64,000 nucleotides of DNA from Pyxicephalus adspersus (GCF_032062135.1 NC_092859.1:124830230-124894229), one strand, 5' to 3'. Positions 1 to 13,965 are shown, numbered from the stretch's first letter. The notes: generated by a model not told the origin, from the letters alone. A program made the numbers and translations.

Positions 1-126
1 GCAATGTACTAATAAGAGTGGTAGTAGTGTGAGTAAATGGTGCCAGAAAAATGCTTAATGTTCATTTTGAAGATGTGTGTTAAATTATGTAATGTAAAAG
101 ATATATACAGTATATTTCTCTAAGAC

Positions 127-329
127 CATGTTTCTCAAACAGGGTTCTTCTAGAGGTTGCTTGGGGGTTCCTTGAGCAGTGAGCAGTTTGAGACTCTCAG
201 GTCAGTAAGTGACACCAATGATTCTTTAGGCTATCTGTGGGTTGATTTAGTAAATATAGCAGGGGTTCCCTAAAGACCTGAAAATTATTTCAAGGCATTC
301 CCTCATGTTAAAAATGTTGAGAAACACTG
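127..329. mobile_element. hAT-like MITE, about 200 bp
   Basis: The left end (tgtttctcaaacagggttc) and the right end, whose reverse complement reads cagtgtttctcaac, form imperfect terminal inverted repeats of about 14 bp. The 'CAGTGTTTCTCAAC' start and short non-coding interior are typical of non-autonomous hAT elements. A clean 8-bp target duplication is not visible, so the copy is old or an end is eroded. Similar fragments are seen near 7275-7345 and 61465-61545. Confidence 0.6.
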
Positions 330-618
330 CTATAGGGGTCTATTTATACATTGTTCACTGTCCAATTCACCTGACATTCACCCATGTTTTATTCCCACCC
401 AGATTAGCTTTCCAATATTTTCTGTATTTAAAAATTCACTTTTTGCCTATTTTCAAGCAAAGAGGGCTGTGAGCATCAACCCCAGCTGTGAACCCCATGT
501 GAATATTAGCCCACATGCATGGAACAGATGCTTTGAATGTATTCCCCCTCCAAATCATCAAATCTTAATATCAAATTCTAATATTATATATCTTATAATA
601 TATAATAATATTAACAAC

Positions 619-631
619 CTATATATATATA

Positions 632-667
<36 letters not shown>
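619..667. repeat. (TA)n microsatellite
   Basis: Nearly pure alternating AT run, broken by one tgtgt interruption. It produces the artificial Tyr/Ile-rich open frames around it. Confidence 0.95.
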
Positions 668-672
<5 letters not shown>

Positions 673-1688
673 TTATTTAATATAACACTTTTCTGCAAGC
701 TCCCAAAACCAACAGATATGTGCCTAGAATGACAAAATCTTGTGACAAAGGTATTTTTGGTAAGGTAATTAAGTTTATATTGTAGTTTGTCAATGATTCT
801 GTACAATGTTTGTGTGTGTGATTGAGGCCCAAGGAAATCTTTCAACTATAGGTGACTGAAGTTTGCATATTACCATTGCCATTATCAAATCCATGATGTG
901 CAAGTTTATATTGAAACTTCATAAGGTGTATCAAATGCAAACCTAAAGTCTGATCCTCAACTCACGTTTGTTTTTTTTTCGTACTCTTAATAAACAAAAA
1001 GCCAAACTTCACAGAAAAACATCAAGACATCTGCAGAGCTACTAACGTAGCCACATTAAAAAATTTCTGAATCCGGGATTACAGAAAAGACATTCATTGC
1101 TAAACGATGAAATACTGTACCATTCTTTGGTGAAGTAGCTGAGCAACAAGTGTAACCAGCCAGCAAGTTCACAAATGACTCTGAGATTGTCTGTCAAGAT
1201 AACTAAATATACAGGCTCTTGGCAGTGTCTAGATACAATGTAAGAACATTACTGTAAATCCTTGCAGCTGGAGAATTAGGCAGCTCCTTATCTATTACCT
1301 TTCAGCCTCATGGTACTCAAGCTTGTTCTGGGAAATACTAGAACAGTAACATTCACATTTAAACTTGGTTCTTTTAATTTGTAATTAAGTCTGTTGCTTC
1401 TGTAAACTTTGCTCATAGGAATATTACCAGGCAATGTTTTTGTTCACCATTGTTCAGTTGCAAGCAGAGTATTTGTTGTGTACACTATAGGTCACATACA
1501 CTTATAGGTCCTGGGTTTTGATTGCAAAGTTGTTTGGGCAACTGTGCAGAACATTTATTCTGATAAAGTTTCTAATAGCTAATAATATATTTTTCATAAT
1601 ACACATGATACATACTAGTCTAAAATTTTCCGATTTTTGCAGAAGACAATAAAGGTTTGGTAAAATTATACAATTTTGTTTTACTTCT

Positions 1689-1693
1689 AAAAA

Positions 1694-1738
<45 letters not shown>
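1689..1738. repeat. Poly-A followed by (TA)n microsatellite
   Basis: About 14 A residues run directly into about 18 TA units. A second short TA run lies at 1806-1821. The poly-A/TA junction resembles a LINE or SINE tail that expanded, but no retroelement body is recognisable upstream. Confidence 0.9.
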
Positions 1739-1740
<2 letters not shown>

Positions 1741-2367
1741 GCATGTTTACTATTTAAAAGGACAGTGTAATTTATAGTGAATATAATATATGTGTGTATG
1801 TATAAATATATATATATATATGATATTAGGAATTAGGAAGGTAAAAAAAGAAAGCTGTGAGGTACAAACATTGTGTAGCCCTGGTAAACAAGAAACTAAA
1901 CCTTTCTTTGTAAGGAGAATGGGAGAATGGTTTGGCAAAGCTCAAAGTTTTCATCTCTCTGAAGTTTCAGCAAAAAAAATACAGATTGTAGTGTAATTAT
2001 GCCATTTTGTCAAAATACATTGGAATAAACTGGGAAAGTGAAACTAGGGTTGGTAGGTTTAAAGGGTGCCAAAGGCTTTAAATAACTTCCAAGCTTTGTG
2101 GAAGTGCCTTTGAATCAGATACTGTGCTAGAAAACTCATCAGGAGAAAAAAAGTGTAAAAAAGTAATATAAAACTTTGCTACACAATAGCAGTAGTAGGC
2201 TTAGTAATAGTAATAGCAGTTTAGGTCTTTTTTTAAGCACTTCTAAGCAGCTGAAAATGAAAATATAATTTCCAACCCAATTTGTATTAGGAAAAATGTT
2301 CCTACAAATTTTCACTTCATTCACACAGCTAAGAGAATTATCCCTTGCAAGGTAAGAATCCTCCATT

Positions 2368-2587
2368 GGGCCTGATTTATCAAAGCTCTCCAGGGCCGTT
2401 GAATACTATCATGGGAGAACCTGGGTGATCCAGCAAACCTGGATTGGATTTCATAAAAAATACTTGGTATTAGTTAGCAAATGTTTTAAATCCTGGATCA
2501 GATCCATTCCAGTTTTGCTGGATTACCCAGATTCCCCCATGAGTGTCTATTTTTTCCAGTCTTATAGAGCTTTAATAAATCAGCCCC
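2368..2587. mobile_element. Foldback MITE, 220 bp
   Basis: The ends are gggcctgatttatcaaagct and, in reverse complement, ggggctgatttattaaagct. The inverted similarity continues inside: catgggagaacctgggtgat near the left pairs with the reverse complement of the block before the right end, catgggggaatctgggtaat. The element can therefore fold over most of its length. It is non-coding. The superfamily is not decided because the flanking target duplication is unclear; both flanks contain 'catt/att'. Confidence 0.7.
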
Positions 2588-3654
2588 ATTGCATATAACA
2601 AGTTGTAGCTTGTATGCAGCTTGCAACAACAGCATAATGACAGTCGTGACACTAGCAGTTATAAATTCCTTTATAAAAAAGTGAAATTTAAAAAACAGTC
2701 AATATCACAATTGTCTGTTTGAGTCAGAGATAACACTATACACAGGGGAGGTTCAGTCAATCCGAATCTAACACACAAGTATTTATCCCAAAGTAACTTT
2801 CTTTTTACATGCACTTTTCAGTAACATATATATTTCTAAAATGTAATGTACAAATTAGGTTTTCAGGTTAGTTTTGATGATCGGTATGAGGAGGGTTGTT
2901 TCTTTCTAAATCACTAAAAGCTTTCTACCCTAAAATTAGCCTCTCCGGATTTTAAATCTAAAAGCATTCTTGCTGCAAGAGTCTTGGTAACTGAACTGTG
3001 CCAGCTTTCTCGGCTGCTGGGTAATGCAAATAAATGTTAAGAGGGAAGAACATTTAACTGAACTGCCATGCCTTGTAATAATTTGTGTTACCATGTCTGT
3101 TAAACTGCTTAAGTCTGTGTTTGAGAGAGCTACTTCATTCCGCAGAGCATATGCCTAAATAACATTCTTTGTAACCTTTTTCAAGTGCCCTTTGCCAAAC
3201 TGCATCTATCATATGAAAGAAAAAATACTAGGAAAGGGAATTCCATTGTAAATGCCAGATTGTAGTTTTTTTTCATTATTATTTTTTTATAACTATTTTA
3301 ACTATTTACTAGAAACTGTGCAAATACTTAACTATAGTGCATATCTTTTTATTTTCCAAAACATTTTAGTGTAATATATTAGAAAAATTAAATCAAATGA
3401 ACAACTAGGAATAAAAACTAATATATTTAATCAGTACATTCTCAATATTCTGACAATCTGAGTAGGCACAAAAGAGATATACAATAGAAAGTAGTATAGA
3501 AGTAAAGAGAAATCTTTCTCAGATGCATACAAATCTGCACTTTTTTCTGCAAGACAGAAAACAAACTCTGTTTTCAATGCAGGAAGGCTTTCTATAGCAT
3601 GGAACATTATCTCATTTAATCCTTTAACTAAATTACTCGGGTCAGTTCCTGACT

Positions 3655-3729
3655 AATTTAATGTACAGCGCTGCGTAATATGTTGGCGCTATATAAATCC
3701 TGTTTAATAATAATAATAATAATAATAAG
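3655..3729 (+). mobile_element. 3' tail of tRNA-derived SINE (L2-type tail) with (TAA)n
   Basis: Contains atgtacagcgctgcgtaata followed by tgttggcgctatataaat and a run of TAA units. The same tail recurs at 28332-28431, 49051-49190 and 60893-60963, always in + orientation. Such tails end L2-clade LINEs and the SINEs that parasitise them. The body is missing, as expected for a 5'-truncated copy. Confidence 0.75.
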
Positions 3730-6700
3730 GTGCCTCCTAAAAGTTTCCACAACACATGAAGGCAATACCTGCATCTTTATCTTTTTGGTGTGACCTTTTC
3801 AAACAGCATTAGAATCCTATAGCAGAGAGGGTATAGTGAGTGAAAGCCGGGAGCAAAAGGTCAGCTCCATATATAAAGGCCTGGGGGGAATTGAGACTAA
3901 TACTGAAGTCCTAATTATAATACTGGACCTTGCAATGTAGGCTTTCTCACACCCAAAGTTTTACAAAGTCTCCAGGCTCTTGAGCATAAAGCAGAATTTA
4001 TTAGGATTCTGATAAAACAAAATGTTTGCTTTCTCCAATGAGTCATAAACCATGGAGTCCCTCACCCTGTGTATATGGGAAACCTATACATACATGGACA
4101 CACGTTTTTATGGACATACAAATGCATGTTTAGCATAGCCGATGTAGAACATAGGGATTCTGTATGTGTCCCTTTACATCAGTTTGTGCTCTCCTTTTGC
4201 AAGCACTACTGCAGTCCAGACTGTACATTTTTTGTGCCAATGTGTTATCAGATCTTTAACTCTCCTTTTATCTACTTTATCTCCTTTTATCTCCTATTAC
4301 ATCTAATTACTTATGATAACACATTTGGAAATTAACATCTCTGGGAGACTTCTTACCCTATTGATAACTATCTGGTTTTTATGTTAACAGAACTGCCACT
4401 CTACAAGGACCATTTGGTTAATAAATGTCTGAACACTCCTAGAAGTCTCTTGGCACTTTAAGAACCCTTTAAATTTGTAGAACACTGACTAATAATATGG
4501 GGATAAACATATTTAAAATAACAGAGACTTCGGCACATTTTAGTAGCATTTATAGAAGATCTAGAGACTTAAAAAAAAAAAAAAAGGGTGCATGCGTGTA
4601 ATACCAGGCCATAAGGTTGAATACCAAGCTATCATTTAGTAGACAAATGCAATGAAAAGCTTCTAAGCAAAAAACAAATAGGAATAGTAAAATAGATGGT
4701 ATTACCATATATGCCACATTACCATTATTGGTTAATGAATAATGCTGGAGTTCGGATTTGTGACCCTACAGTGGTAAAAGTTTTTGCACTTCAGGGTTAA
4801 GCTTTCAATAATTATTTTGTATAGAGCAAACTAACTTAAATAAATCTGAACTAATCATGAAAAGCATGTTGCAGTTCAGCATTTGTTGTTTTATAGTACA
4901 GTATATGCTGTTTGTTTGTTACATTTAACAGCAATTATAGGATATTGCGCCTTTTACAGTCTCAGGCATGATGCCAAGACTAAAACTGCTTCTCAGCACT
5001 AAACTATGTCTGTCCGTGTCACAAGGCCAAGACCACCCAGTCATTCCCCTGGTAGCCTTAGGTCAGGTTATGTATCCTAAATTGCAGTAGGAAAAAAACA
5101 TGAATTTGTCATATTAAAGTGGCAAGTATGGTAGAGGGTAAAGTGCCAGCAAATTGCTAAACCAGCTGCCATGCTTCTCACCTATTGGGTATTTTATATG
5201 GTAAAAAGTGCAAAGTGCTATATAAATCAAATGGAAGCACAACAGCACCTGCAAAGAATTGTGTTGAACAGTGTAAGACCACATGCTGTAGACTTATATT
5301 CTATGTCATTACTTTGGCACTGAGTTGTTCAAGTGCACTTAGCCAGAGCAAATGGGATGTGAAGCAATGCCAGGAATGCCTTGAGCCAGGTACAATAGTG
5401 TGTTTAAGTATTCTCTATTTTTGGAATGTATGACTACATACAAAGTCAGTTCCTTATGTCTTCTTTGAACTGCTTACGCAGCTGGGAAGCTCTTGTACTA
5501 ATATTTTGCTGGATATGCTTTAGTTTTGGGTGGATATAATAGGAAATTCCACTAAAATTGAACTGAAATTATAAATATTATTCCATTTTCCCTTACTTTC
5601 TATTAAAATTTCACAATTTATACAGTTAATAAAAAAAGAATACTCAGACTGGATAAGTTCTTTAACCCAACCAAGGCCTTGAAGTCCTGCTTAAAAAAAA
5701 AACTAATAAACACATGGGAACATCAAAAAATAACACCTACTCATACAATATCCATGCCTCAGCAGGGGATACCTTCCTTTACCTGATATCTACCCCATTG
5801 CTTACTTTGATTATGATATAGATGTTACTGCTATTTTGTGTTCACAACATTTAAGTCAGCTATTTATTAAATCCTAATGAATGTAGAAGATTCTTCACTT
5901 TTCTTTTTGCCGATATGTCTTTTACTCCTAGTAAGCCTTCAAACATTCACACAGTGTATTCATTAAGATTTTGGATGTAATGAATCTTGTATCTCTGTGG
6001 GAACTTGTTTATTTTTTTTTTTACCTTTTTTACTTACATTGTGAATTTAAAAACTCTCTGTATATTCAAAACTTCCAATAAAAGAGTCAAATAAAAATAG
6101 TTATAAATGTTTAGAAACATTAAATAGAACAGAAATTTAATGGCAAATAAATTACTTTAATATCTACTGTAATATTGATCCTTACATAGTATTAACTCTG
6201 TTCACACGTATAATGGATTCATATAATCGAGGTAATGAAGTTTGAAATAAAAAGAGGTTGTTATTCATTTATTTCTCTAATTAAATAATGATTGCTCCTC
6301 CTTTTTTGTTTGAATTGCTTCTTCTATTTTATTATAACTTCAAAATATTTATTTTACAAAAGTGAATAATGTGGTTAAGGAGAAACAAAGGAAAGGTTGA
6401 GGATATGTGCCCATCTGCAAAGAAATGGCGGGATAAATAAAAGCAGGCAGAATAATTACAGCAATTAATGTATGCCATAGAAAGCCTACAGAATCACTAT
6501 GCACATATCAAATTAAGCACATAAGAGAGATTAGTTAGCCCCTGCAGTAACTGATGTTTAAACTCATTTTACTGTTAATTAACTGGAATTTAGAAATATA
6601 AAAGAAAGGGATATCTGCCTTAATCCTCTTGTGTGTGAGCTTATATGTCTGGATCTAGATAAAAAAAAATACAAGCCTAATCTTTTTTTTCTGATAAGCT

Positions 6701-7274
6701 CTTTAGTATTTCTTTTAGGTTTCTTTGGAATTTTAGGTACCTGAACAAAAAGGGACCATCACAGTACAGTCCTCGTTGCTTCCTGTAGATGGCAGTTACA
6801 CTGTTGTTTCAATTGCTTCATTATGCAAACTTTAGGACTTAATTACAGCTCTATTGCACTATTTTCTGTGGATTAAACATGTAGGATATTATTTATAATT
6901 ACTTTTGTGCCCCCAGTCCATGGATAATCTATTTCAAACAGCAGGCGCTGATGGCATTTGTCTGACTGTACAAGTCATTCTGCTGTCTCCCCAAACATTG
7001 TGAGCATCCCAACTGACTTCAATGGACCAAACAATAAGACTGCAAAGGGCATTTCATAGGATGTGCCTTGACTGGCACATGGAGAATTATCTTTCCAGAA
7101 AGAAAAAAAATAATTTAACTTTGTTTACTGATTACATAAAAATTTGAAAGTGTGTTCTTTTCTAACAAGACAATGCTGTATGTTTCGTATTAAAAGTAAA
7201 AGTCAATGTGTCTTACATTGCTGGCCAGTGGGAAGAATGTTGTCCTTAAATATTGCCAAAAAAAACATGAGTCA

Positions 7275-7345
7275 CAAATTGCTCATTGGTCAAGGAACCC
7301 CTAGCAACCAATGCAGGAACCCTGGTTGAGAGTGCTTTGGTGTGC
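7275..7345 (-). mobile_element. Fragment of the same hAT-like MITE family
   Basis: On the minus strand this reads as a short 'ctctcaaccagggttcc' terminus followed by 'ggggttccttgacc', the same word order as the left end of the element at 127-329. Only one end is preserved. Confidence 0.4.
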
Positions 7346-7604
7346 TAGATTGCCATTTACTGGAAATGGCTTTCTAAATGCATGTTACCCATACGCTACA
7401 GTGTAAAACATGGCGGAGTGTATTATGCTGTGCTTTATTATATGCTTCGCTGGGCAGCCCATTCATTTGATATTATAACTCATGAAAACACACTTTGTTT
7501 TAATGCCACACTTGTAAAGTGAATGAAGCTTAAGTGTCCACTTACACAATCATAGTTGATTTTAAGTATGAAAATGCTTCTTACAGCTGTAGGAATAGCT
7601 AGAT

Positions 7605-7813
7605 CAGGGGTCAGCAAACTTTCTTGGCTACTAGGCCATTTCAGGAGGTCAGGAAGGCACACTAGGCCAGACTCTGTCTCGAGTCCCGCGATATTTGCTC
7701 TGCCCCCCACCAGGAACTCCCCTGAAGAAATCACTCCCCTCCGCAATGCATACGGAGGGAAAGGACGGGGACCAGGGGGACAATAGGCCAGAACCAGACT
7801 ACTGGCTAGGCCG
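7605..7813 (+). mobile_element. hAT-type MITE, right end missing
   Basis: Starts caggggtcagcaaacttt and shares long blocks with the intact element at 48165-48527: 'ctaggccatttcagg', 'ctctg/ctctctcgagtcc', 'caccaggaa', and 'actactggctaggccg'. Similarity stops after ggctaggccg, so the right terminus is lost. The eight bases before the start (agctagat) are the candidate target sequence. Confidence 0.75.
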
Positions 7814-9279
7814 AGCTCTGCACCAGATAGTAGAAGTTATTTCTCCATGCCAGAGCTACACAATCATGTCCAAGATCATGGAAGAAATTTTGCTTGACAC
7901 TTGTAAGTTCACCTATAATGCAAACTTGTAAGCCATACAGCTTCTCATGAGACGTTATGGGCACATAAAAAAAGACACCATTGGCAGCCCTTCTTTACCT
8001 ATATTTTCATGAGCTGCTCTTGAGTTAATGGATGGCGGTCAACACTTGAACTAGCACATCATTTGTGAGGGTTGTGCTCGCAGGTGCATCTCCTGCACAT
8101 GGACAGAATCATAGAAGATGTAATTATTACATCACTTAAAAGTCTAGATATATTTAAAACACAGCCTAAATAAACCTGACCCATGATCTTGCATTGTGTG
8201 GGCAGCTGCCGAAGTTAGAATTACTGCCACAGCTTTGTATTGGTTCATAATAGGGATTTGGGGTTTAAAAATTTCCTAGCAGAAAGAATGTACAGCATAA
8301 CATAAACAAAAGAAACATCACATTTCAGAAAATTACAGCAGAACTGCATGTGTAGCCCTCGCTCAGGCATTGGAAATATTTTGGGTATTATTGTGGCTCA
8401 TGTGCCCCTTTTGGTGCTAGGACTATGGTCACCTGTAGCATTTTTCTCACACACTAACCACAGCTGATTTCATGTTGCATTTTTTAAGCACTTTTACCAT
8501 TGTAACATTGGATCACTCAGATTGTTTGGTGAAGTAAGATTGATGATCAGAATAATAGAGCGAAAATAAACACATAGCTGTATATCACCTCGGAACAAAC
8601 CAACATGAATGCAGTGATATGTTGCTGTCAAGCCATAGTGACATAGTGTAGTAGATTTCCAGTGTGTGATGGAACTATGGTGTATGTATGGATCAATAGC
8701 CAGAGAAAATAAAGCTTTTACTTACAATATATGAGTAATCGCAAACCTGCATTGCAGCTCTATATTTCAGGTACAAAGTTTGTTTATTAACTATAGATCT
8801 TTAAACTTAATAATTTTATTACAGAAACACATGACATAAAATTTATCATTATAATACACCATGTAAAATCCTGTAATTAATAGGCTAGAGACTAAAGTAA
8901 CTGCTATAAACAAAAGGCTGCTGATTTTTTGGCAACAAATAATTTTTAATATGCGTAGGGGTGAACAGATTCGTTCAGCTACCATAATTAAAATATACAC
9001 AATATATTGTCTTTAGTATATGCTGCTTTTGAATTAGAAGAATATTAACCTTCAGGATAAAGTTGTAGCCAAAACACAACACACATGCTTGTTTGCATTG
9101 TGTTTTTTGTTTTTATTGTGCAATTTTATTTAGAATTATCTGTTACTGTTCCTTTTTTTAATTTAACTCCTATGTTTAATTCCGATAATCAGCATTAATG
9201 AGGGGCACAGGGACTATTGATTCAGTTTATGAAATGTTTGTCCATGCCCCAGATCATTCTTTATAAAAGAAAGGTTTAA

Positions 9280-10356
9280 CCACCTGGGCGGTTAGCCCGT
9301 GCCTGGTTCAGGGTAAGAAAACTTGCTACTATCGGTTACCCCGAACCAGGCGCGGGGTAGCTAAAAATATAAACACGCGTTACAGTGCAATCTGATTGTC
9401 ATACAACATTGTATGACGACCGGATGACAACTGAAAAAAAATACTTACCTTGTCCCCGCAGCTCCTCCGGAGACGTCTTCTTTCTTCTGTCTTCATCCAG
9501 CATGTGCAGTGACGATCTCCGGGGTTTCCCGGTGACGTCGCTGCAAGCGTTGGTGCGGGAGGCGGGGCAGGAAATTCAAATAACTTTGTATTAAACTCAA
9601 TACAAAAAAGCTGTATTGAGTCCAATACAAAGAAATCTTTATATTTAATATATATACAATTGTATTATATATATTATATAAGCTACTGTTAAAGTTTATT
9701 AAATTTATAAAATTTTGGACATATTTCGGTGAGATATGCCTAAGAATTATAGCCTACAATCTAAAATAAATTTCAACGCAAAAAATGTTTTGTTTTGTTT
9801 TTTCTTTTTGCATGGAAGTATGGAAAGAATTAGAACACTCGGCGTTCGTGTATGCGTCCCTCTGCGATTGCTGATGATGTCAGTGCATTCGTCCATCGAC
9901 GGGGGTCGTAGCGGGAAATTCAAAATATTTTGTATTGGATTCAATACAAAGCCCTGTATCCAATCCAATACAAAATAATACAAAATATATTTCTGTGGTT
10001 TTGTCTAAAGGTATGTGGCGTTGGACTGTTTTAAAATTTGCCACACTAGGGAGGTGTTTTAGAAAAATATATTACTATACAGTATACCAAATTATTGCAT
10101 TTTCAGTATTTTTTATGTATTTATGCATTCTTGTTTAAGCTGATTTTTGTGTTTTTTATTTAATTTTATTAATAAAGTTATTTTTTTTTTACATGATTGT
10201 GTGTTTTAAACTTTATTATATTCAGGATATCTACTGGACCCTTTTTGGACATATTTCTGTAAGTTACAGGTCTACAATTTAAAAAAAAAAAAAATTCATG
10301 AAAAAGAGTCCCGCTTTTGGTACAGAAATCCAGACATCAGTGAAACGCCCAGGTGG
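9280..10356. mobile_element. TTAA-flanked piggyBac-like non-autonomous element, 1.08 kb
   Basis: Flanked by TTAA at 9276-9279 and 10357-10360. The left end ccacctgggcg and the reverse complement of the right end, ccacctgggcg, are identical inverted repeats. Just inside the left end, cctggttcagggta (about 9302) pairs with taccccgaaccagg (about 9338), giving a subterminal hairpin. The interior has no transposase. It carries two copies of a module with gaaattcaaa...ttgtattgga/taaactcaatacaaa, each followed by a 'ggacatatttc' block (about 9718 and 10247). TTAA targets point to piggyBac; Kolobok also uses TTAA and is the alternative. Confidence 0.8.
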
Positions 10357-12616
10357 TTAAAGTCTAGCTGCAGACAGAATTACTGGTCCAGCCTTATACC
10401 TTTTGTTGTGTTTTTTTTTTGCCTGATATGTTTTAAATGGTAGTTTCCTTGATTCCTGTATTTGACAAACATCAAGAACTTGGGCTGGTGTTTGACTATG
10501 AAGGAATGAGGGCTGTATTCAGGTTTGATATGCTAAGCTATTATCATTTGCCATAACTGTTATTTGGCAATTAGAGCTGAAAATGAATGACCTCCGGCTA
10601 GAAATAATGATTGTCAATAGCAATTAGAACCTATTATCACATTGAGGTCTAGTTTTAAATCAGCAAATCTGATATTCACTGATGCATTCCCTAGTGTAGA
10701 ATCTTCCAAGTCCATGTGTTTCAATGGCAGTATTTGATATTCAACCTGGATGTGTTTGTGACTATCCTATTCACTGCTTAAAAAAAAGACCCCATAATGC
10801 ACAATTTTATTACATTTTATGGCAAAAAAATTCAAACTGTATCTACCCTACTAAAAGTTATAAATAAGTTTGTAAGTGTTTATAAATCTGATAAAAGAAA
10901 CATATCAGAATTCCACAATAGCCTCCCATAGAAGGGGGACTTTATCCAAGATTTTCCACCTCTTTTCTTATTCTTTGAGACTGGGCAAATGGCTGATTGC
11001 AAAAAGTTGGTTATAATTAAAATGATTACATTTTTTTAGGCAGAATCATTTGAAAGTGATTTTTCAGGCACTCAGTGAGGCCTCCAGGGGAGGTTTTGAG
11101 GCCCAACTGGCTCCATAAACTTGAACTGAACTATCTTGTTCTCATGTATTCTCATGTATTTGCAGGTTGCCACAGCCTGACTTGATTATATGTTTTTTTT
11201 TCTCGGCTTTACAAGATCCCTCCTAAAGTGCCAGCTCATATCTATGCAATTGATTAGCAAGGGGCTTCTCTTTCTTCTTTGTCATTATCTAGCTGTCATT
11301 TGCAGCCTCCATTTATTATGCAGTGCTGTTTAATATGTGATTTAATCTGTGATTAATATGTAGTTTAATAATAATTAGCACTCAGATAATCTTTCCCTCC
11401 CAGTGACTGCAGGGAGGTGCATTTGGCTGTTATGCTGTCTGCCTACAAATGGACAATCATTTTTTTCATTGCACAGAAATAAGATGACATGTCTAAAGGA
11501 ATGCACCAAGTGATGTACCAAGTGCCATGCTGGCATATGTAGGTAATGAAGTTATGCCTGGGCTTCCAGATGGCATAGGGAATGTTGAATAAACCTGCTT
11601 AGTCCTTGATGAAGACAGGAAATTTACAAAATAATCTAATGAAAATGGTGAAAGTAAGCGAGTAAGGTTAAACCACCCTATTTAGTTACTGTGAATAATT
11701 CTGAGCTGTTTCATATATTATTTATTATTTAGACATTGGGACCTTGTTGTTTTTTTCTTCATTAAGAAAGCAGTGCTTTAGGTAATTATGTAATATTCTC
11801 CTGATGGTGATTTTGTAAAATTACAATAAATGACACTCACACATTGTATCTTAGCAGAAAATAAATACACCACAAAGATTAACACTTCTAACCTAACTGT
11901 TTCATGATCTCTTGAGTAAGTGTTGTGAATGATTGCCTATAAACTTGTATAAATAATAGGGATTCAATGGTTCAGAGGTCCTCTATAATTTAAACAGATT
12001 TAAAGTCAGAGACACATTTTTATGATGTCTCCTGACCTTTCATACTGCAGAGGCCAAAATTACTTCATTGTTATTTATGGGCTGTTGTCCCTGACTGCTC
12101 TATTGGACCATGTGGGGAATGCCTGGTAGCTGCTGTGTTCTCCATTTGTGCTGCCTTCGATAAATCTCTATGATTTATTATTTCCTCAATTTATGTGTGG
12201 AGCAATGAAGGCTTACATTTAAAAATGGATCATTGCACAAGAATGGATATCATGTTTTAAAAAGCAGTGAAAATGCAAAATACTTAAAGAGGAGCTGCAG
12301 TCAAGATAAATATTTCAGTAAAAGTGATTTATCCTCTACTGTTTGGTGTGCCTTTTATTTCTTACTTTGGTCATTTATGGCAGCGATAGAACAATTTATT
12401 TTGTATCCTGTGCTTGTCTGCATATATTTTGGTATACTTTCTTTAAAGAACTCTGTAGACCTGGTGAAAAACTGTATATCCCATCTTGCTTTGGCTCTGT
12501 GCCTATTCTCTCTCAGAACTTAATGAAGGCAACAGTTGTGCCATGTGGAAGGACAAAGAAATAGCCCCTACTCAATAGCTGAAGACAAGGAGCTGCGCTT
12601 TCAGGATCTAGTGCAG

Positions 12617-12790
12617 AGAAGTTCTTTTTTTTTTTTTTTTTGGCTTGGGTTTTTTCTGAAGAGTTCATGTTTGCAACCAATCTGAGTTTTAGTAGAAGGA
12701 AAATGGAATGAAAGTAAAAAACAAAACAAAAAAAAGTATTTTATTTATTATTTTATTTATTATAATAAAAAATTAAAAACAATAAAAAAA
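12617..12790. repeat. Low-complexity T-rich then A-rich tracts
   Basis: A T run of about 18 at 12624-12641 is followed after 80 bases by A-rich and ttattta-rich sequence to about 12790. I see no element ends here. Confidence 0.6.
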
Positions 12791-13099
12791 ACTTTCTCCT
12801 GATAAGGTCTGGAATAATGTTGAACAGTCATCATGTTCAAAGAAAACTTTAGCATCTTTATTTGTGGCAAAATCCCTGGATGCTTCCCTGGAGCTACCAG
12901 ATTACCCTACCATACAGGCAGGTTACTCGATTTGGACAGAAGTGGTGTCTCCTGTCCAGACAACCAGCATCGTTCGCATTACCAATACCGATAGAATCCT
13001 ACGCTCAACTTTAAAATTTAACACTCGAGACAATTAAACATTTCAACTGTGTTGGATATACATTCACTCCCACCCAAATTGACCTATAGCAAATTTTAA

Positions 13100-13965
13100 G
13101 ATATTTAGGACTGCCATTAAATGAGACCTTTAATTTGTGTAGAGTTCTTTATTATCTTAAAAGTAATCCTTCCATAGAGGTTTATATTCTGTCACAAATA
13201 GCAGGTTTTTTTTACTGGGGACAATTCAGGTTAATTGCGGTATCCCAATAATATACTAAGCTTTACAGGAAAACTCACAGTTTGTTCAAAAATGCTCATA
13301 TTTTGAAATGATAAATAGAACTTGATGTACCTTATTCGGGGGAACAGTGGATGAGAGCGATAAGATCTGCATATAAATATACAAAGTGTGCCATATCCTA
13401 AAATGCTGTTAAGATGGTTTAGGAAACTCTATATTGTGGCAATGTATAATTCTGCAGTGTCCCAGCAATGCTGGAAATTGTGCGGTCATATTGGCTTTTT
13501 ACGTCACATTTTTTGGTATTGTAGAGGTGTTAAAAATGTCTGGTCCAAAATGTTTAAAGACAGGCTATTGCAGTAGATTGGAGAATATATACCGACAGTT
13601 TCAGAGTTCATACAGAAATTTAATGTACAAGTACAATTTGAAAAAATGTTTTCTTACAACATGGATCAGGTGCTTAAATTTAATGCATGGTCATCTTGGC
13701 TTGCGCATTCAAAATGCACAGTCCAGGTATGACCAATTAGAGAATATGTTTTATTGTTCTGATGTTACCTTTTAGTTCAATATTATTGATGCAGTTATTT
13801 TTTTTTTTCAATTATTTTTATTTTACCCTTTGTGTACACCATATATGTGAATTAGAATGTTAACTTTTTTTTTTACTTCCCTGGTCCTAATTAAATGTAA
13901 TTATTTGTACTACTGTTTGTTTTCTATGCAAATTCAAATAAAAATGACCATTTAAAAAAAAAAAA
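13100..13965 (+). mobile_element. Degraded 3' fragment of an L1-type LINE
   Basis: Several frame-shifted pieces read like the C-terminal part of an L1 ORF2: EQWMRAIRSAYKYTKCA near 13342, then KMLLRWFRKLY, SQQCWKLCGHIG, and FWYCRGVKNVWSKMF to about 13556. The tryptophan, CW..CG and HIFWYC words are characteristic of that region. A 3' UTR-like stretch follows and ends in aaataaaaatgacc and a poly-A run at 13953-13965. It has several frameshifts and stops, is inactive, and its left border is uncertain. Confidence 0.6.

Noticed and set aside
5185..5433. Cysteine-containing frame that might have been an upstream THSD4 exon
   Set aside because: The cysteine spacing does not fit a thrombospondin repeat or the ADAMTS cysteine-rich domain, and no matching splice sites are evident.
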